Source of the DNA: Erinaceus europaeus
Taxonomy: Eukaryota; Chordata; Mammalia; Eulipotyphla; Erinaceidae
DNA: 64,000 nucleotides
Reading direction: 5' to 3'
NCBI RefSeq assembly: GCF_950295315.1
Contig: NC_080176.1
Span: forward strand, 34,685,006 to 34,749,005
The notes below the pieces were generated by a model. The model searched no databases and was not told the origin of the DNA. It saw only the letters and a program-made list of their open reading frames with translations. Positions 35,774 to 48,100 of this stretch are shown piece after piece (position 1 is the stretch's first letter; each line of letters starts with the position of its first letter). A program made the translations under genes and the position numbers.

Positions 35774-36792
35774 CATGTAGGATATGTCTAAGAGAGATAC
35801 AGAGTGAGCTCAGAGGCCCTGTGTTGTCAAAGTATAATCTCTGATAATTGAATAGATATCCCTTATTGCCCATCTAATCCAACCCTAGTATTTATAGTTA
35901 TAAAAACTGAAGTTTAAAGTGCTTATTAATACTTAGATCTTCTGTGCAGGTCTCTTGATTCTTAAATTCCTTTCTTTCCACTATGTTAGGAAACAAAGGT
36001 AAAATTTATAATGTGTGCAAAAGAAGATTCATGGAACAGGAAAGGTAGGGAGGATGAAATTTACTGCTACTTCTTTTCAGATGACTTCTGAATCCTAAGG
36101 ATTAGTAAGGTTTCAGTTCAGTTTTAAAATTACAGAATTTTCAAGCATATAAAAATGTATAAGAGCTAACATAACCACCAAACACATTTGTCAAGTTGGT
36201 TGTAGAACCTTTGAATATAAAGAAATAGTGACCCCAAGTGGCTAAAGCGTAATAAACATCTTTACTAATGTCAAAACAAATTATAAAACTAGTAGCTATA
36301 GGGAGGAAAAAGAAATAAACTTGGTCTTTTTTAGCAATTAGAGTCATACATTTTGAGAGACTGTCCAGTCATTTTGTACACACACCTTAACAATAAAAAT
36401 GCATCTTTTTAAGTGGCTTCACTCTAAGGAATATAACTGGAGGAAAGAATAGCAAAGTTAAGTTTACACATTTTCTTTTTCTTTTTTTTTTTTACTTTTA
36501 CTAACGGAAATGGAAAGTATGGGTAAGTAAGTGGTTGTTAGATCTGTTTGCTAGACTAATTTAACCTATGAACAATTCAAATACATTGTGTTGAAAATAA
36601 TTTTTAAAAAGCACCACATTATGTGGATAAGAGATGGATTAAGCATTGGTTTTATATTAGACATTGAACTAAGAAGCACTTTACACATACCATCTAATTT
36701 AGTCTATATCACCTTATCGCTCTTTATTTGTTCAATGCATTGCCAGGAAATGTAGTTGTTGACACTTGTATTTGTAACCTCCTCTCTTATAG
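35774..36792. other. Intron sequence with MIR-like traces
   Basis: 35880-35990 and 36640-36720 ('tagacattgaactaagaagc', 'actttacacatacc') have the MIR order. No gene is visible. Confidence 0.45.
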
Positions 36793-36871
36793 ATTGAAGA
36801 ATGTGTGGTATGCTCCGACAAGAAAGCAGCTGTTCTTTTTCAACCCTGTGGACACATGTGTGCTTGCGAGA
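36793..36871 (+). CDS. MIB1: MIB1 exon (18): first half of RING finger 2, residues ~863-889
   Basis: This is a short exon of 79 bp. The acceptor is ctcttatag (AG at 36791-36792). It encodes IEECVVCSDKKAAVLFQPCG, then HMCACE, and contributes the first base (A) of the asparagine codon finished in the next exon. The donor is GTATGT at 36872, a strong match. Metal ligands C866, C869, C881, H883 and C887 are here; the remaining cysteines (890, 897, 900) are in the next exon, so the intron splits RING 2. Skipping this exon alone would shift the frame. Confidence 0.95.
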
Positions 36872-37129
36872 GTATGTAGTCTATACAAAATTTCCTCAGT
36901 ATTATGTCAGTAGAAAGTGAAACATATCTTACTTGAATTTTTTTTTTGATAACTCACACAAAAACATTTGGCGCTCCGCTAGTCTAGTACATTTCATTGC
37001 TACCTCTGCTAGACTGCTTGTTTCCCGCCTTGCTTCTGAGCACTAGAGAATGCTGAATATGTAGTATCTTACCAGCTCCCATTTTGATTTCATTTGTATT
37101 AGCACAAAATGATCTGTTTCACAAAGAAT

Positions 37130-37585
37130 GTAAATTTATCTCCAAAAACAAGTGTTGAGGGTATGAGGGTGATCTAGCTGCAACATCTGTCACCCCACTG
37201 ATTGCTGGGGTTGATTTGTCTGATCTGGATGGATAGGCGAGTGTCCTCTTCATCACTGCTCCATGTGAGGTCTAAGTCTTCCCTGATTAGAGACGGCTGG
37301 TCTTTGGTCAAGAGTATACTGCACTCCCCCAGAAGAACCTCCAGACAAGCTCTCGGGTCCAAAATTGAATGTTGAAAAACTTGGTTGAATCTTTTCTTTC
37401 ATTTGTAAGGGTAGCACGTCTTGGTTCACTTTGCCATGACATGCCCACTCTGTGCGCTTTCCCCTGTTGCTGAACCATCATCACAGCCATTTGATTCTGC
37501 AACACCCATATTTCTTTTTGATCTTTTTCTATGTCAGGGCAACTCCTAGAGATCTTTTCTTTATGAGGATGATATGAAAGTTTTA
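37130..37585 (-). other. Unrecognised coding-like segment
   Basis: Two overlapping minus-strand frames (37308-37661 and 37174-37362) read well without repeat sequence: a Gln/Met-rich helix (VLQNQMAVMMVQQQGKAHRV) and, after a frame change near 37360, LGECSILLTKDQPSLIREDL and an acidic SSDEEDTR block. The composition is GC-richer than the neighbouring intron. This could be a processed pseudogene or an element-derived gene remnant. I do not recognise the family and see no splice sites or promoter. Confidence 0.3.
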
Positions 37586-37589
37586 AGAG

Positions 37590-37750
37590 ATTTTTGGGCC
37601 AGCAAAATAGCTTACTTGAATAGTGTGCTGCTTTGCCATGTGGACAACCCAGGTTTAGCACTGGTCCTCACAGCATTGAAGGAAGCTTTGGTGCTATGGC
37701 CTTTTCACTTTTTCTCTGTGCCTCTCTGTGTCTATCAAAATGATAATAAT
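37590..37750 (+). mobile_element. tRNA-type SINE
   Basis: 'gggccagcaaaatagcttac' head, 'tgtggacaacccaggtttag', and a 'tctatcaaaatgataataat' tail. Confidence 0.65.
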
Positions 37751-38544
37751 ATGTTTAACAGATTTAAAAATGTCTTTAAAATACTCTTTCCAAGGCCTTT
37801 GCTTCTTTTGTTACCCTTATTCTTCTTTAAGATCATATACTGTTCAATACTAATACTATTTTCTTTTGCCTTTTACATATGTCAGTGAAAGATTTAAAAC
37901 AAATTTAACAACTTATGTCTTACTGGGTCTATGGTAAAATACAGTATTCCTGATGTAATCTAGATTGGCCAATAAGTGTTGATTTTTAATAAAACATTGG
38001 AGAAAAGTCGTACAAATTGTATAGTAGTTTAATTTCATTTGCATGAATTTTACCTAAGCCTTGGTGTTTGGTTTTTTCCCTTCATTTTGTTAAGCAGCAC
38101 TTCAACTAAAGAAAAGCTGAAAATTTTCTGTTATATTCTACCGGTACTGTTTCTGTTTATCAAAGAGGGTTATAATGGCTATTATCCTTTGTCAAGTGGG
38201 CAAATAGACAAATAATTCTATATATAAGTAAAAGGAGCTTAAGTTGTTTAAGTTTTCCTAAGACAAGGGTTAGCAAACTTTTTCTGTATAGGATCAAATT
38301 TTTTTTTTACTTTGTGCACCACATGGTGTCAACTCTGCATTGTAGTACAAAAATAAGCTCGTGTACTATGTACATGATAGGACCTGAACTGCTCTGCATT
38401 AAGATATAAAAAAACCTGTGCCTACTTGGACTTGACCTGCAGTCAAAATGATCCTTTACAGGGGCATGAAAGTTAGTTGATTCTAGGACTTTGGTGCAAT
38501 ATTTACCTCAGGAGTTTCCAGAGCTTTCACATTGTCTTAAATAT
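37751..38544. other. Intron sequence, no gene seen
   Basis: No recognised repeat except a possible old fragment around 38270-38460 ('ttttctgtataggatcaaat'). Confidence 0.45.
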
Positions 38545-38666
38545 AACTAGAGCCAGGGAGACAGCATAATGGTTATTCAAACATTCTCATACCTGAAGCT
38601 CCCGGGTCTCAGGTTCAATACTCCATACCACCATAAGCTGGAGCTGAGCAGAACTCTGGTAAAAAA

Positions 38667-38717
<51 letters not shown>

Positions 38718-38720
38718 ATG
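38545..38720 (+). mobile_element. Short tRNA-type SINE with long (AAAT)n tail
   Basis: 'agggagacagcataatggtt', 'ctcatacctgaagctcccgg', then about 14 AAAT units (38665-38720). A MIR-like stretch follows at 38750-38850. Confidence 0.88.
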
Positions 38721-38850
38721 TCATAGGAGCAACACTGACTTATTGAACTCTTAATTCTGTACCAAGCATATTAATCTTTTCATAACAACTTTAAGAAGTC
38801 ATATTGCTTTCACGAATTTATAGACAAATTATTGAGCATTTATTTGCTGG

Positions 38851-39889
38851 AGGTGATATTTAAGTTCAAAGTATCCTCTTGTTGAAGAAGTGTACACTAA
38901 AGTAGTTTTTCCAATACCTACTAAAAGCAGAATATTGAAGTCTTAAAGAATATATATATGAATGACAGGAAAAAGGGGAAGGAGATTATGTCTTCACTTA
39001 ATGACATCCTTAGGTTCTTGCAGAACTGCAACTTTGAGGGAAATGATGTATAATGAAACCACGCCCTCAAATAGTGCCATTTTGTTCTACTTCATCTGGG
39101 ATTGTTTTTTTCTCCAGTGTTAAAGCAAAACAATAGTGGAGGGATTTTTTTTTTTTTTTTAAAGAGCCATTTATTTTACAGGAAGGAAATGTTATTCAAG
39201 GACTTAACTATATATCCCTCTTGGAGCATTTGAAAAAAGGTTTTACAGACACATTATAGTGGACCAGGAAGAGAAAAACAAGAAATAGCACTTGGGACTT
39301 GCGTGAGAGAGGCTCCCAGGTGCAGTTACTGGTACCACCACATGCAAGAACTTGAACAGTACTCTGTCCAAAAATGTAAAAGAGAAAAAAACAATCACAA
39401 CTCAGCAGTTATGAGAATTTTGAGTTGTGATTTTTGTATTAAGGTAATACATAATTTTTAATTTAACGGAGAAAGAATTGCCCTCAGATTGAAGACAAAT
39501 CCCAAATCAGATTTCTGCTAGCACTAGCTCCACCTTGTATCTGTGGATAGGCTGCCATAAGATCCTTTGCTTCTCAGACCATAGCATAAGGTGGACCCTA
39601 GTAAGGATTGTCTTTATCACGGTACATAGACCACATGAGGTGTGAAATATACTTTCATAATAAATCTAATGGAAAAGAAAATGTTGAGGCACTGTGTGCT
39701 TAGTTAATAACCCTAGTTATAAAATACTCTATAGCCTATAAGCTGTATTTCTAGGTATTTCTTGGGGTGGATAGCATTTTGTTAATATATAGTTATTTGA
39801 TACTCCAACTCCTGCATTTACTAAGTAATTTTCTTGTTAGATTACATTACTTTGAGAGAGTTGTTCAGCATACTTTATTAGAAATAAGT
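38851..39889. other. Intron sequence, no gene seen
   Basis: A T/A run at 39148-39162. 39270-39400 may be a degraded SINE. Nothing else is recognised. Confidence 0.4.
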
Positions 39890-39901
39890 CACTTAGAAAG
39901 T

Positions 39902-40180
39902 TTTTTTTTAATATTTATTTATTCCCTTTTTGTTGCCCTTGTTTTTGTTTTTTTTTTGTTGTTGTTGTTGTAGTTATTGTTGATGTCATCGTTGTTGGAT
40001 AGGACAGAGAGAAATGGAGAGAGGAGGGGAAGAGAAAGACAGACACCTGCAGACCTGCTTCACCGCCTGTGAAGCAATTCCCCTGCAGGTGGGGAGCCGG
40101 GGGCTCGAACCTGGATCCTTACGCTGGTCCCTGCACTTTGCGCCACCTGCGCTTAACCCACTGCGCTACCGCCCGACTCC
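39902..40180 (-). mobile_element. ERI-1-like SINE
   Basis: One of the least diverged copies (head 'ccactgcgctaccgcccgac'). The target duplication cacttagaaagt lies at 39890-39901 and 40181-40192. Confidence 0.95.
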
Positions 40181-40479
40181 CACTTAGAAAGTATTTTTAC
40201 ATTATATGAGCAACCTTGCAGTTTTAGTATTACTTAAATTTTGTAAAGTGTCATTTCCTTTATTTCTAAATCTTAAGATTTTGGAATATTCAACTAAATC
40301 ATAGTTCTCTGGTAGAACAACTACCTGAGTTTGAGTCCAGCACCATTTGGGAGCATCTTAACTTCATAGATGGTGCTGTGGGCATATTTTCTTTTCCCCT
40401 CCCTCTGTTCCTCTTACCTGCCTATAGCATAAGGACTGAAAATAGAAGATCTTGGACTACTATTTAAAAAACAGTAACC

Positions 40480-40695
40480 CTCAGGGCCAGGCATTGGCAC
40501 ACCTGGTTAAGTGCTCACATTACAGTCCATAAGGACCTGGTTTCAAGCCCTTGTCCTACCCATAGGGGGAATCTTCACAAGTGGTGAAGTCAGGCTGCAG
40601 GTGTCTTTCTGTCTCTTTCCCTCGCTGTCTCCCCCGCCCTTCTCAATTTCTCTCTTTCTCTATCTAATAATTAATAAACATACAAATAAATAAAG
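40480..40695 (+). mobile_element. ERI-2-like SINE
   Basis: 'gggccaggcattggcacacc' to 'ctctatctaataattaataa'. Confidence 0.85.
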
Positions 40696-40944
40696 ACAGT
40701 AACCTTTCACTCTTTATTCCATTCTATTAGAAAACGTCTTCATAATGATGCACTTCCTATTCTGAAGGATTTATCAATGCAAAATACACATTCTTATGTT
40801 GATAATAATATAAAATACTCAATTGTGTATTGATATAATTTGCCCAATATTTATTTCATTATTAAAGTTCTAAAAATGATCAGAAAGACAACCCCTCTTA
40901 TTCAAGTTCTCTCTTGTAATAAGTGTCCTGTGACTGTTTTCCAG

Positions 40945-41058
40945 ACTGTGCTAGCCTGATGAAAAAGTGTGTGCAGTGTCGAGCAGTAGTTGAACGAAGA
41001 GTGCCCTTCATTATGTGTTGTGGAGGGAAAGGTTCAGATGATGCCAGTGATGACATCT
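40945..41058 (+). CDS. MIB1: MIB1 exon (19): second half of RING finger 2 and acidic linker, residues ~889-927
   Basis: After acceptor ttttccag (AG at 40943-40944) the exon supplies AC to complete AAC (Asn889), then [20 protein letters not shown] with C890, C897 and C900, the last ligands of RING 2. It continues [17 protein letters not shown], an acidic, probably unstructured linker, and ends with the first base of a serine codon. The donor is GTAAGT at 41059, a perfect consensus. The linker just before the donor is the part of this C-terminal region most likely to vary between mammals; I cannot align it here. Confidence 0.95.
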
Positions 41059-41194
41059 GTAAGTAGACACCCCCAGCCCCAAGTCACTGTGTCGGGGGTA
41101 GGACTTTTGTTGGCTCTCTCTCTGTTAGGTGTTTGCATACTGCTCCCAGCACCAACTTGTATCTTTCTCCACCACTGTGTATTGGGTTCCCTAA

Positions 41195-41420
41195 GTAGAC
41201 TTTTTAAAGTGATTTAATAATAGTTTATAGTATTATAAAATTACAGAGCGTCACTTCATCCCATACCCACCACCAAGATCCGTGTCCCCATCCTCCCCAG
41301 TAATAGCCGCTGTAGTTCTCACAAAGTCTGGAGACAATTCATCTCCCTTGGACTTTTTCATGCATTACTTTACGTTCTGTTTAGAATGTCCATGAACATT
41401 TCATTTGTAGGAGAATGTTG
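41195..41420 (-). mobile_element. Old L1-type 3' end
   Basis: 'ccatacccaccaccaagatc' and 'gtagttctcacaaagtctgg' recur at 60050-60150 and partly at 61900-61950, so this is a dispersed repeat. The position of the T/A-rich side suggests antisense orientation. Confidence 0.5.
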
Positions 41421-41599
41421 CCTTGTAAAACTTAGCATATATGGCTTGAATCTAAAGAGAAAGTAAGGACTTTTTGGTCAATATTGCAAGAAACCTGAAT
41501 TTTTTTTTCTAATTTGTGATACGATTATAGCACTTGAGGCATAATTGCTTTAAGAAAGCTCCATAAAAGACATAATGACATAAAAGACATGGTTCTATT

Positions 41600-41700
41600 T
41601 TTTATTTGTTTGTTTGTTTACCAGGGGATTGAACCTGGGACTTCGAAGCCTCAGGCATGACAGTCTGTTTGCATAACCATTTTGCTATCTACCCCTGCCT
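41600..41700 (-). mobile_element. Short tRNA-type SINE fragment
   Basis: 'aggggattgaacctgggact' and 'gcctcaggcatgacagtct'. Confidence 0.75.
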
Positions 41701-41795
41701 GGTTCTATTCTTAAAGATTTAATGTCTTTTTTTCTTTTTGATGAAGCCAGGGCCTTGTGCACCACTCCCGACCTGACTTTCTCAATCTCTTGTGC

Positions 41796-41861
41796 TGCTG
41801 GAAAAGTCATGATGCGTTTTTTGCTTAGGAAAAAAAAAAACCCATCATGACTTTTTCAGCA
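41796..41861. repeat. Inverted repeat, 19-bp arms
   Basis: tgctggaaaagtcatgatg (41796-41814) pairs with catcatgactttttcagca (41843-41861) at 18 of 19 positions; the loop is 28 nt and includes an A run. A tRNA-type SINE in antisense occupies about 41840-42000. Confidence 0.85.
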
Positions 41862-42000
41862 ACCCAGTATGTGTATGCAGAGAGGGAGAGGGAGAGAGAC
41901 AGACTACAGCATTGAAATTCCTTCTGGTACTGTGACTTAAATCTAGGGCAGACATATGGCAAGGCGGGCACTCTACCCAAGAGCTCTTTCAGCCCCTTGA

Positions 42001-43092
<1,092 letters not shown>

Positions 43093-43235
43093 TAAGCAAA
43101 TGGTGATGCTGTGAATGGAATTTAGTATTTTTTCTGTAAAACCAGAAATTTCTATATTAAGCATGGTTCTTATCAAGTATATCTGTTGTAGCAATTGAAC
43201 ATTTGTAATAGGTAATACCTGATTTAAAGATTTAA

Positions 43236-43536
43236 CCGGGGGGGGGGGGGGGGCAGGCTCACTAAGTTAAGCGCACATAGTATGAAGCACAAGACCAGAG
43301 CAAGGATCCAAGTTTGAGCCCCTGGCTCCCCACCAACAGGGGGTCGTTTCACAGGTGGTGAAGCAGGTCTGCAGTGTCTATTTTTCTTTCCCCCTTTGTC
43401 TTCCCTCCTCTCAATTTATTTCTGCCCTATCTGACAACAACAACCGGGGGGATGGTGTGGTGGTGGTGGCCTCCAGGAGCAGTGGATTTGTAGTTCAGGC
43501 ACAGCCTTAGCAATAACCCTGGAGGCAAAAAAAAGA
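43236..43536 (+). mobile_element. ERI-1-like SINE, long form, with G-run head
   Basis: Starts in a run of ~15 G, then 'aagttaagcgcacatagtat', the body, and the stem-loop module (gcctccagg ... cctggaggc). agatttaacc/agatttaatc flank it as a probable target duplication. Confidence 0.87.
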
Positions 43537-44254
43537 TTTAATCAAACATTTTCCAAAATATAAAAATGCTCAATCATATTAAAAACCAGAACTTGAAAAA
43601 TGAAACTTATTTTTACCTTCCTGATTGAGAGGAAAAACTTAATATTAAGAACTCTTTTATCAACTGTTAGCAAGAACTTTAGCGGTCACTCAGCTGCTTA
43701 TGGGGATAGAGTTGGTAAGAACACTTTGCAAAAAATTGCTGTTATTTATTTAAATTAAGCAGGATATTGTTTGGTGCTGTAAACTTGGAAAAATGTTTTT
43801 AAACATGCTTTTGTTAAACTGTACATACACTTTGTACAGTTAATATATTATTGTACTTAAATAAAAGATGTATTTATAATATATATATGGACCATAAAGA
43901 AAACAGAAGAAATATAAAATTCAGAATAGTGGTAATCAGCAAGTGGTTGTATATAAGAAAAAATTAGTGAATATCTTCAAAAGAAAGTAGCATTTCATCC
44001 TTTAAATTGAGTGGTGATTATTATTATTTTACATTTATTTATTATGCAAATGTGCTTTATTTGAATATGCTCCCTATATGAGCAGAAACATCCAGCATTT
44101 GCCCAGTACTAATTTTAACAGTTCTGAGCAGTGGAATCGGGTCACCCCATTCCCATCATCAGAATCTATCATACTCAACATGTGTTTTTCAATATATGTT
44201 TTTCTGTTAACTGCATTAGTATTTCTTATTTAAAACACAGGATACTAGGGACCA

Positions 44255-44385
44255 GGGGGGCATCGTAGTGGTTATGCAAAAGCTTTTCATGTCTGAGGCT
44301 CCCAGGTCCCAGGTTTAATCCCCAGCATTACCATAAGCCAGATACTGAGCTGAGCTCTGTATCTCTTTCTTTGTTTCTCAGTAAG
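44255..44385 (+). mobile_element. Short tRNA-type SINE
   Basis: 'catcgtagtggttatgcaaa', 'catgtctgaggctcccaggt' and 'gagctgagctctgtatctc'. Confidence 0.78.
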
Positions 44386-44863
44386 GTTATATACATATAT
44401 GTATAATTTGACATTACACACATATATGTGCATGTATATGTATGTATAATTAGACCTGTTACATTAAAATTTCCATAGGGGAATAGCCAAATAATTTTCA
44501 CTTTTAATAGCTGTCCTTGGTAATTTGGATATGTATTCTTGTTTTTAGTTTATGGAGTAGGGATTGTTATAGATTATAGTGTATTTTTATACCAGAGCAC
44601 TGCTTAGTGCTATCTCCCCAACCCTGATTATGTTGTTCCTTATGTTTTCTACATACAGATAAAAGCATTCTTTTATATATACTCAATAGCTAGTGAAAAG
44701 CAGCGGTAAAATAAATTAGCTTAAGTATATGGTGTAAATTATTTTCAGCACAACAATTAAATTTGCTTTATAGGATTGAACAGCAAGGGTGATATTTCTT
44801 TAGGTGGTCAATAACATCAGTGTTACTACACAACTATAATAATCTCTTGTTTTTTTTGTCCGA

Positions 44864-45161
<298 letters not shown>

Positions 45162-48100
45162 GAAACTCAATTTATTTTGTTAGCTAAAATATTTGATGAG
45201 ATTTTACTAAGCCTTTGAGTTAGTTGGAGGTTCTAATGAGTTAACATTTATTAACAGTTTCTTTACTAGAGTGTGTTACTAGAGAGTTATTAGAAAGTGT
45301 TTCAGAGCAAAGAAAAAATCTACAAAACTGTTTGAAGTAATGCTTATTTTGTTTTTTATTTTGAAATATAAAATACTAAACTCATAAGCAGTTTACTTTT
45401 AGTTTCTAAGAGAAAAATTCTTTAAGGCTCTCCTGTTGGTTTTGTTTTTGTTGTGTTTTTCTTATACTTTTTTAATTGGAGACCTCAAAAGATAAAATTT
45501 CTTTTATGAATTTGACTATACTTCAGTTTATCAAGACTTTTTACACAGTGAGTTGACACAATATTCAGAAGAGTTATGCATCAAATGAAAGGGACAAGTC
45601 AAACCATTATGTCACATGTATTTAATGATAAAATGATAGTACAAGTTCTAAGGGAAGACTGAAAAGAGGATTCTCTTTAACATAAAGGTATACAGATAAT
45701 TGTTTCTGAAATCTTGAAAGCATAGAATGAGAGAATCTGCACTTGGCTTATTTTCTAGATTTAAAAGAAAAAAACTTGTTTAATTTGAATCAAATTGCCA
45801 GTTTCAATATGACATGAAGAGGAAAAAATAAGCCATCATAGTGGGGAGCTGCAGAAGAGAAAATACCCAACAAAAGAGCACCAATTAACTTGACTGACAA
45901 CAATCGCCTTTCTTGGATTAATTTTTATTGTTTCTAGCCCAACTGCCTTTAAGAAATGTCGGTGAAAAGTGTTCCTCAGTTTTCCTTGTGGTCACTCATT
46001 CTGGCCAGTGAGATTGTGCTGCCACATTTGAGCCTCTGGGCTCCATTTAGCTTTGCTTGTCTGCTCAGTAGTAGTACCCCAGGTATCTGAGGAGGATGCA
46101 CTGTTCAGAAGCAGCGATCTTTTTTGCATCTATGAATTCTGACAGTGTTGTTGATTCTGCCTTCCTCATAGGACTTCCTTCTATTCTCTCAGACAGTAAA
46201 GTTTACCATAAAGAGAATAACCTCACTTTAAACCTACTGATAATGATGTTTAAACTGCCAGCAATATTTAAGACATAGTAAATAATCGAATAATACTTTA
46301 GAAAGAATGACCAGCACCTTGATAGAAATATTTATGATTACCTATAGTTTTGTTTTTTGTTTTTGTTTTTTTTTACTCAGACTTTAAGTAGCTGATTGTT
46401 TTCTGTCCTTTGAGTGACCTGGGATGAATAAGTGTTATGAAGTTCAGTGTTACTAAATTACTAAGATAGCAACTGCCTACAACAAGATTGTCTAGTACAT
46501 ATTGTATATAAGCTTACTCCTAAGGATAGTTATCTTTTTAATATTTTTCCCTTTGGCTCTTTTTTAAAAAAATTTCTGCCATAACTACATTTAGAAGTAT
46601 AGTCTGTACCCCTTATAACATCATATTTTTTGGCTATGTAATGGCTGCTGCTTTTGCAGGTCTTAGTGAAAACAATGGGTTTTGTTGGCTGATTTTTGCA
46701 GTCTTAGTAATTCTATGTCTATATTTAACTGGGGAACATCATTTAAAATAACATTTTAAAAATTCTCATTTGAAAAATTTATATTATTCTACTCAGTTAT
46801 GTAATAAACAGCCATCAAGGCTACTCTTAAGTCATATTTTGAGTTATGAAAATAATATCTGACTGATGTTCCTGTCAGCCACAGGATATTTCACTTCATA
46901 TCTAAAAAAGTTCACACGAGTGTTTCTGTTTCCATGCTACAGAATATTCATATCCTTTTAAAAAATCAAACATAGTTCTTGTTTAATTGATAATATTTAT
47001 TGAAAGAAGTCTGTATTAAATATAGTTGCCAACAAAGAAAGATTGATTTTTGCTATATTTCTAAGACCACTTGTCTCTTTTCTACTAAATCACTTGTAAT
47101 CAGTGAGCACCTCACTGACTCATGCATAATTTAGTTGACCAGAATCTCATACTTGACTGAAGTCCTTTTTTTCTGCAGTGCTAAAACTTACATCCCTATA
47201 AGGTGATTTCATCTTCCAGAATTTAATTCTTCCAGTTGATTTCCTCTGTATTGAAGGCATAATATGTTATCAATAGTATAAAATCAGTCACTGTGATGGT
47301 AGTGCTATCTGTACTTACAGGTTTTATGTATTTGTACCATTTGGAACTATGTTTAGTGAGTAGAAAATGTTTCTCTGTTTCCAAGCACCTGAAAAATTAT
47401 TTTGAATTTATTTTGGTTTGTAAAAGAAAATAAGATCAAGAACTTAATTCTTAAAGTGACATTCTTCAAACTCTGAAAGTGCTACCTCTTCTATATCTCT
47501 CAGTAGTTCTTTTCCTATTAGGTATATTTCCTTCTCATTATCTCTTTATCTTGTGCCTCGAGAGCTTTTAGTTTTCCTAGAATCATTTCAAAAAATTAAA
47601 CTGACATGCATCTATTCGAAAACATTTACTGGGCTTCAATGGTTGGATATATAACACTGAAAAAATGGCCAGCATTTCAGCATAGTTTACCATAAAGCAT
47701 TTTTATATTTGGAATTATTCATAGTGAAAAAGAAGAGACCCCAGTACTGACAGCATTTCTTCCTAATGTTTAAGAGGAATCATCATGTCTGGGTGACTGT
47801 TACTGCTAGCATATTTTCTACGTTACTCTTTAAGATCATTAGCTTTGCTATCCAGTGCACACAAACAACTTTCCAGATGGTGCTATTCTAATCAGTTTGG
47901 TTCATGATAGTTTACTTTCTTTGCTTATATTGGATACATAATTTTATTGGGAATAAGGCTGTTCAAGAGGAAATTATTTTGTATTAGTGTAGGAATATAT
48001 TAGACAAGTGTTTTTAGTTGGTCAAATTAAGCTATGTTGATATACTGGTAATTTTAAACATTGCTAATTGACCACTAGATATTGAGGCCATAAAGTTAAT

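Noticed and set aside
38665..38720. CRISPR-like direct repeats
   Set aside because: It is the (AAAT)n tail of a SINE; no spacers of regular length exist, and the DNA is mammalian.
46096..46278. A 60-codon plus-strand frame in the 3' UTR
   Set aside because: Far downstream of the MIB1 stop codon, with no similarity to any protein I recognise.
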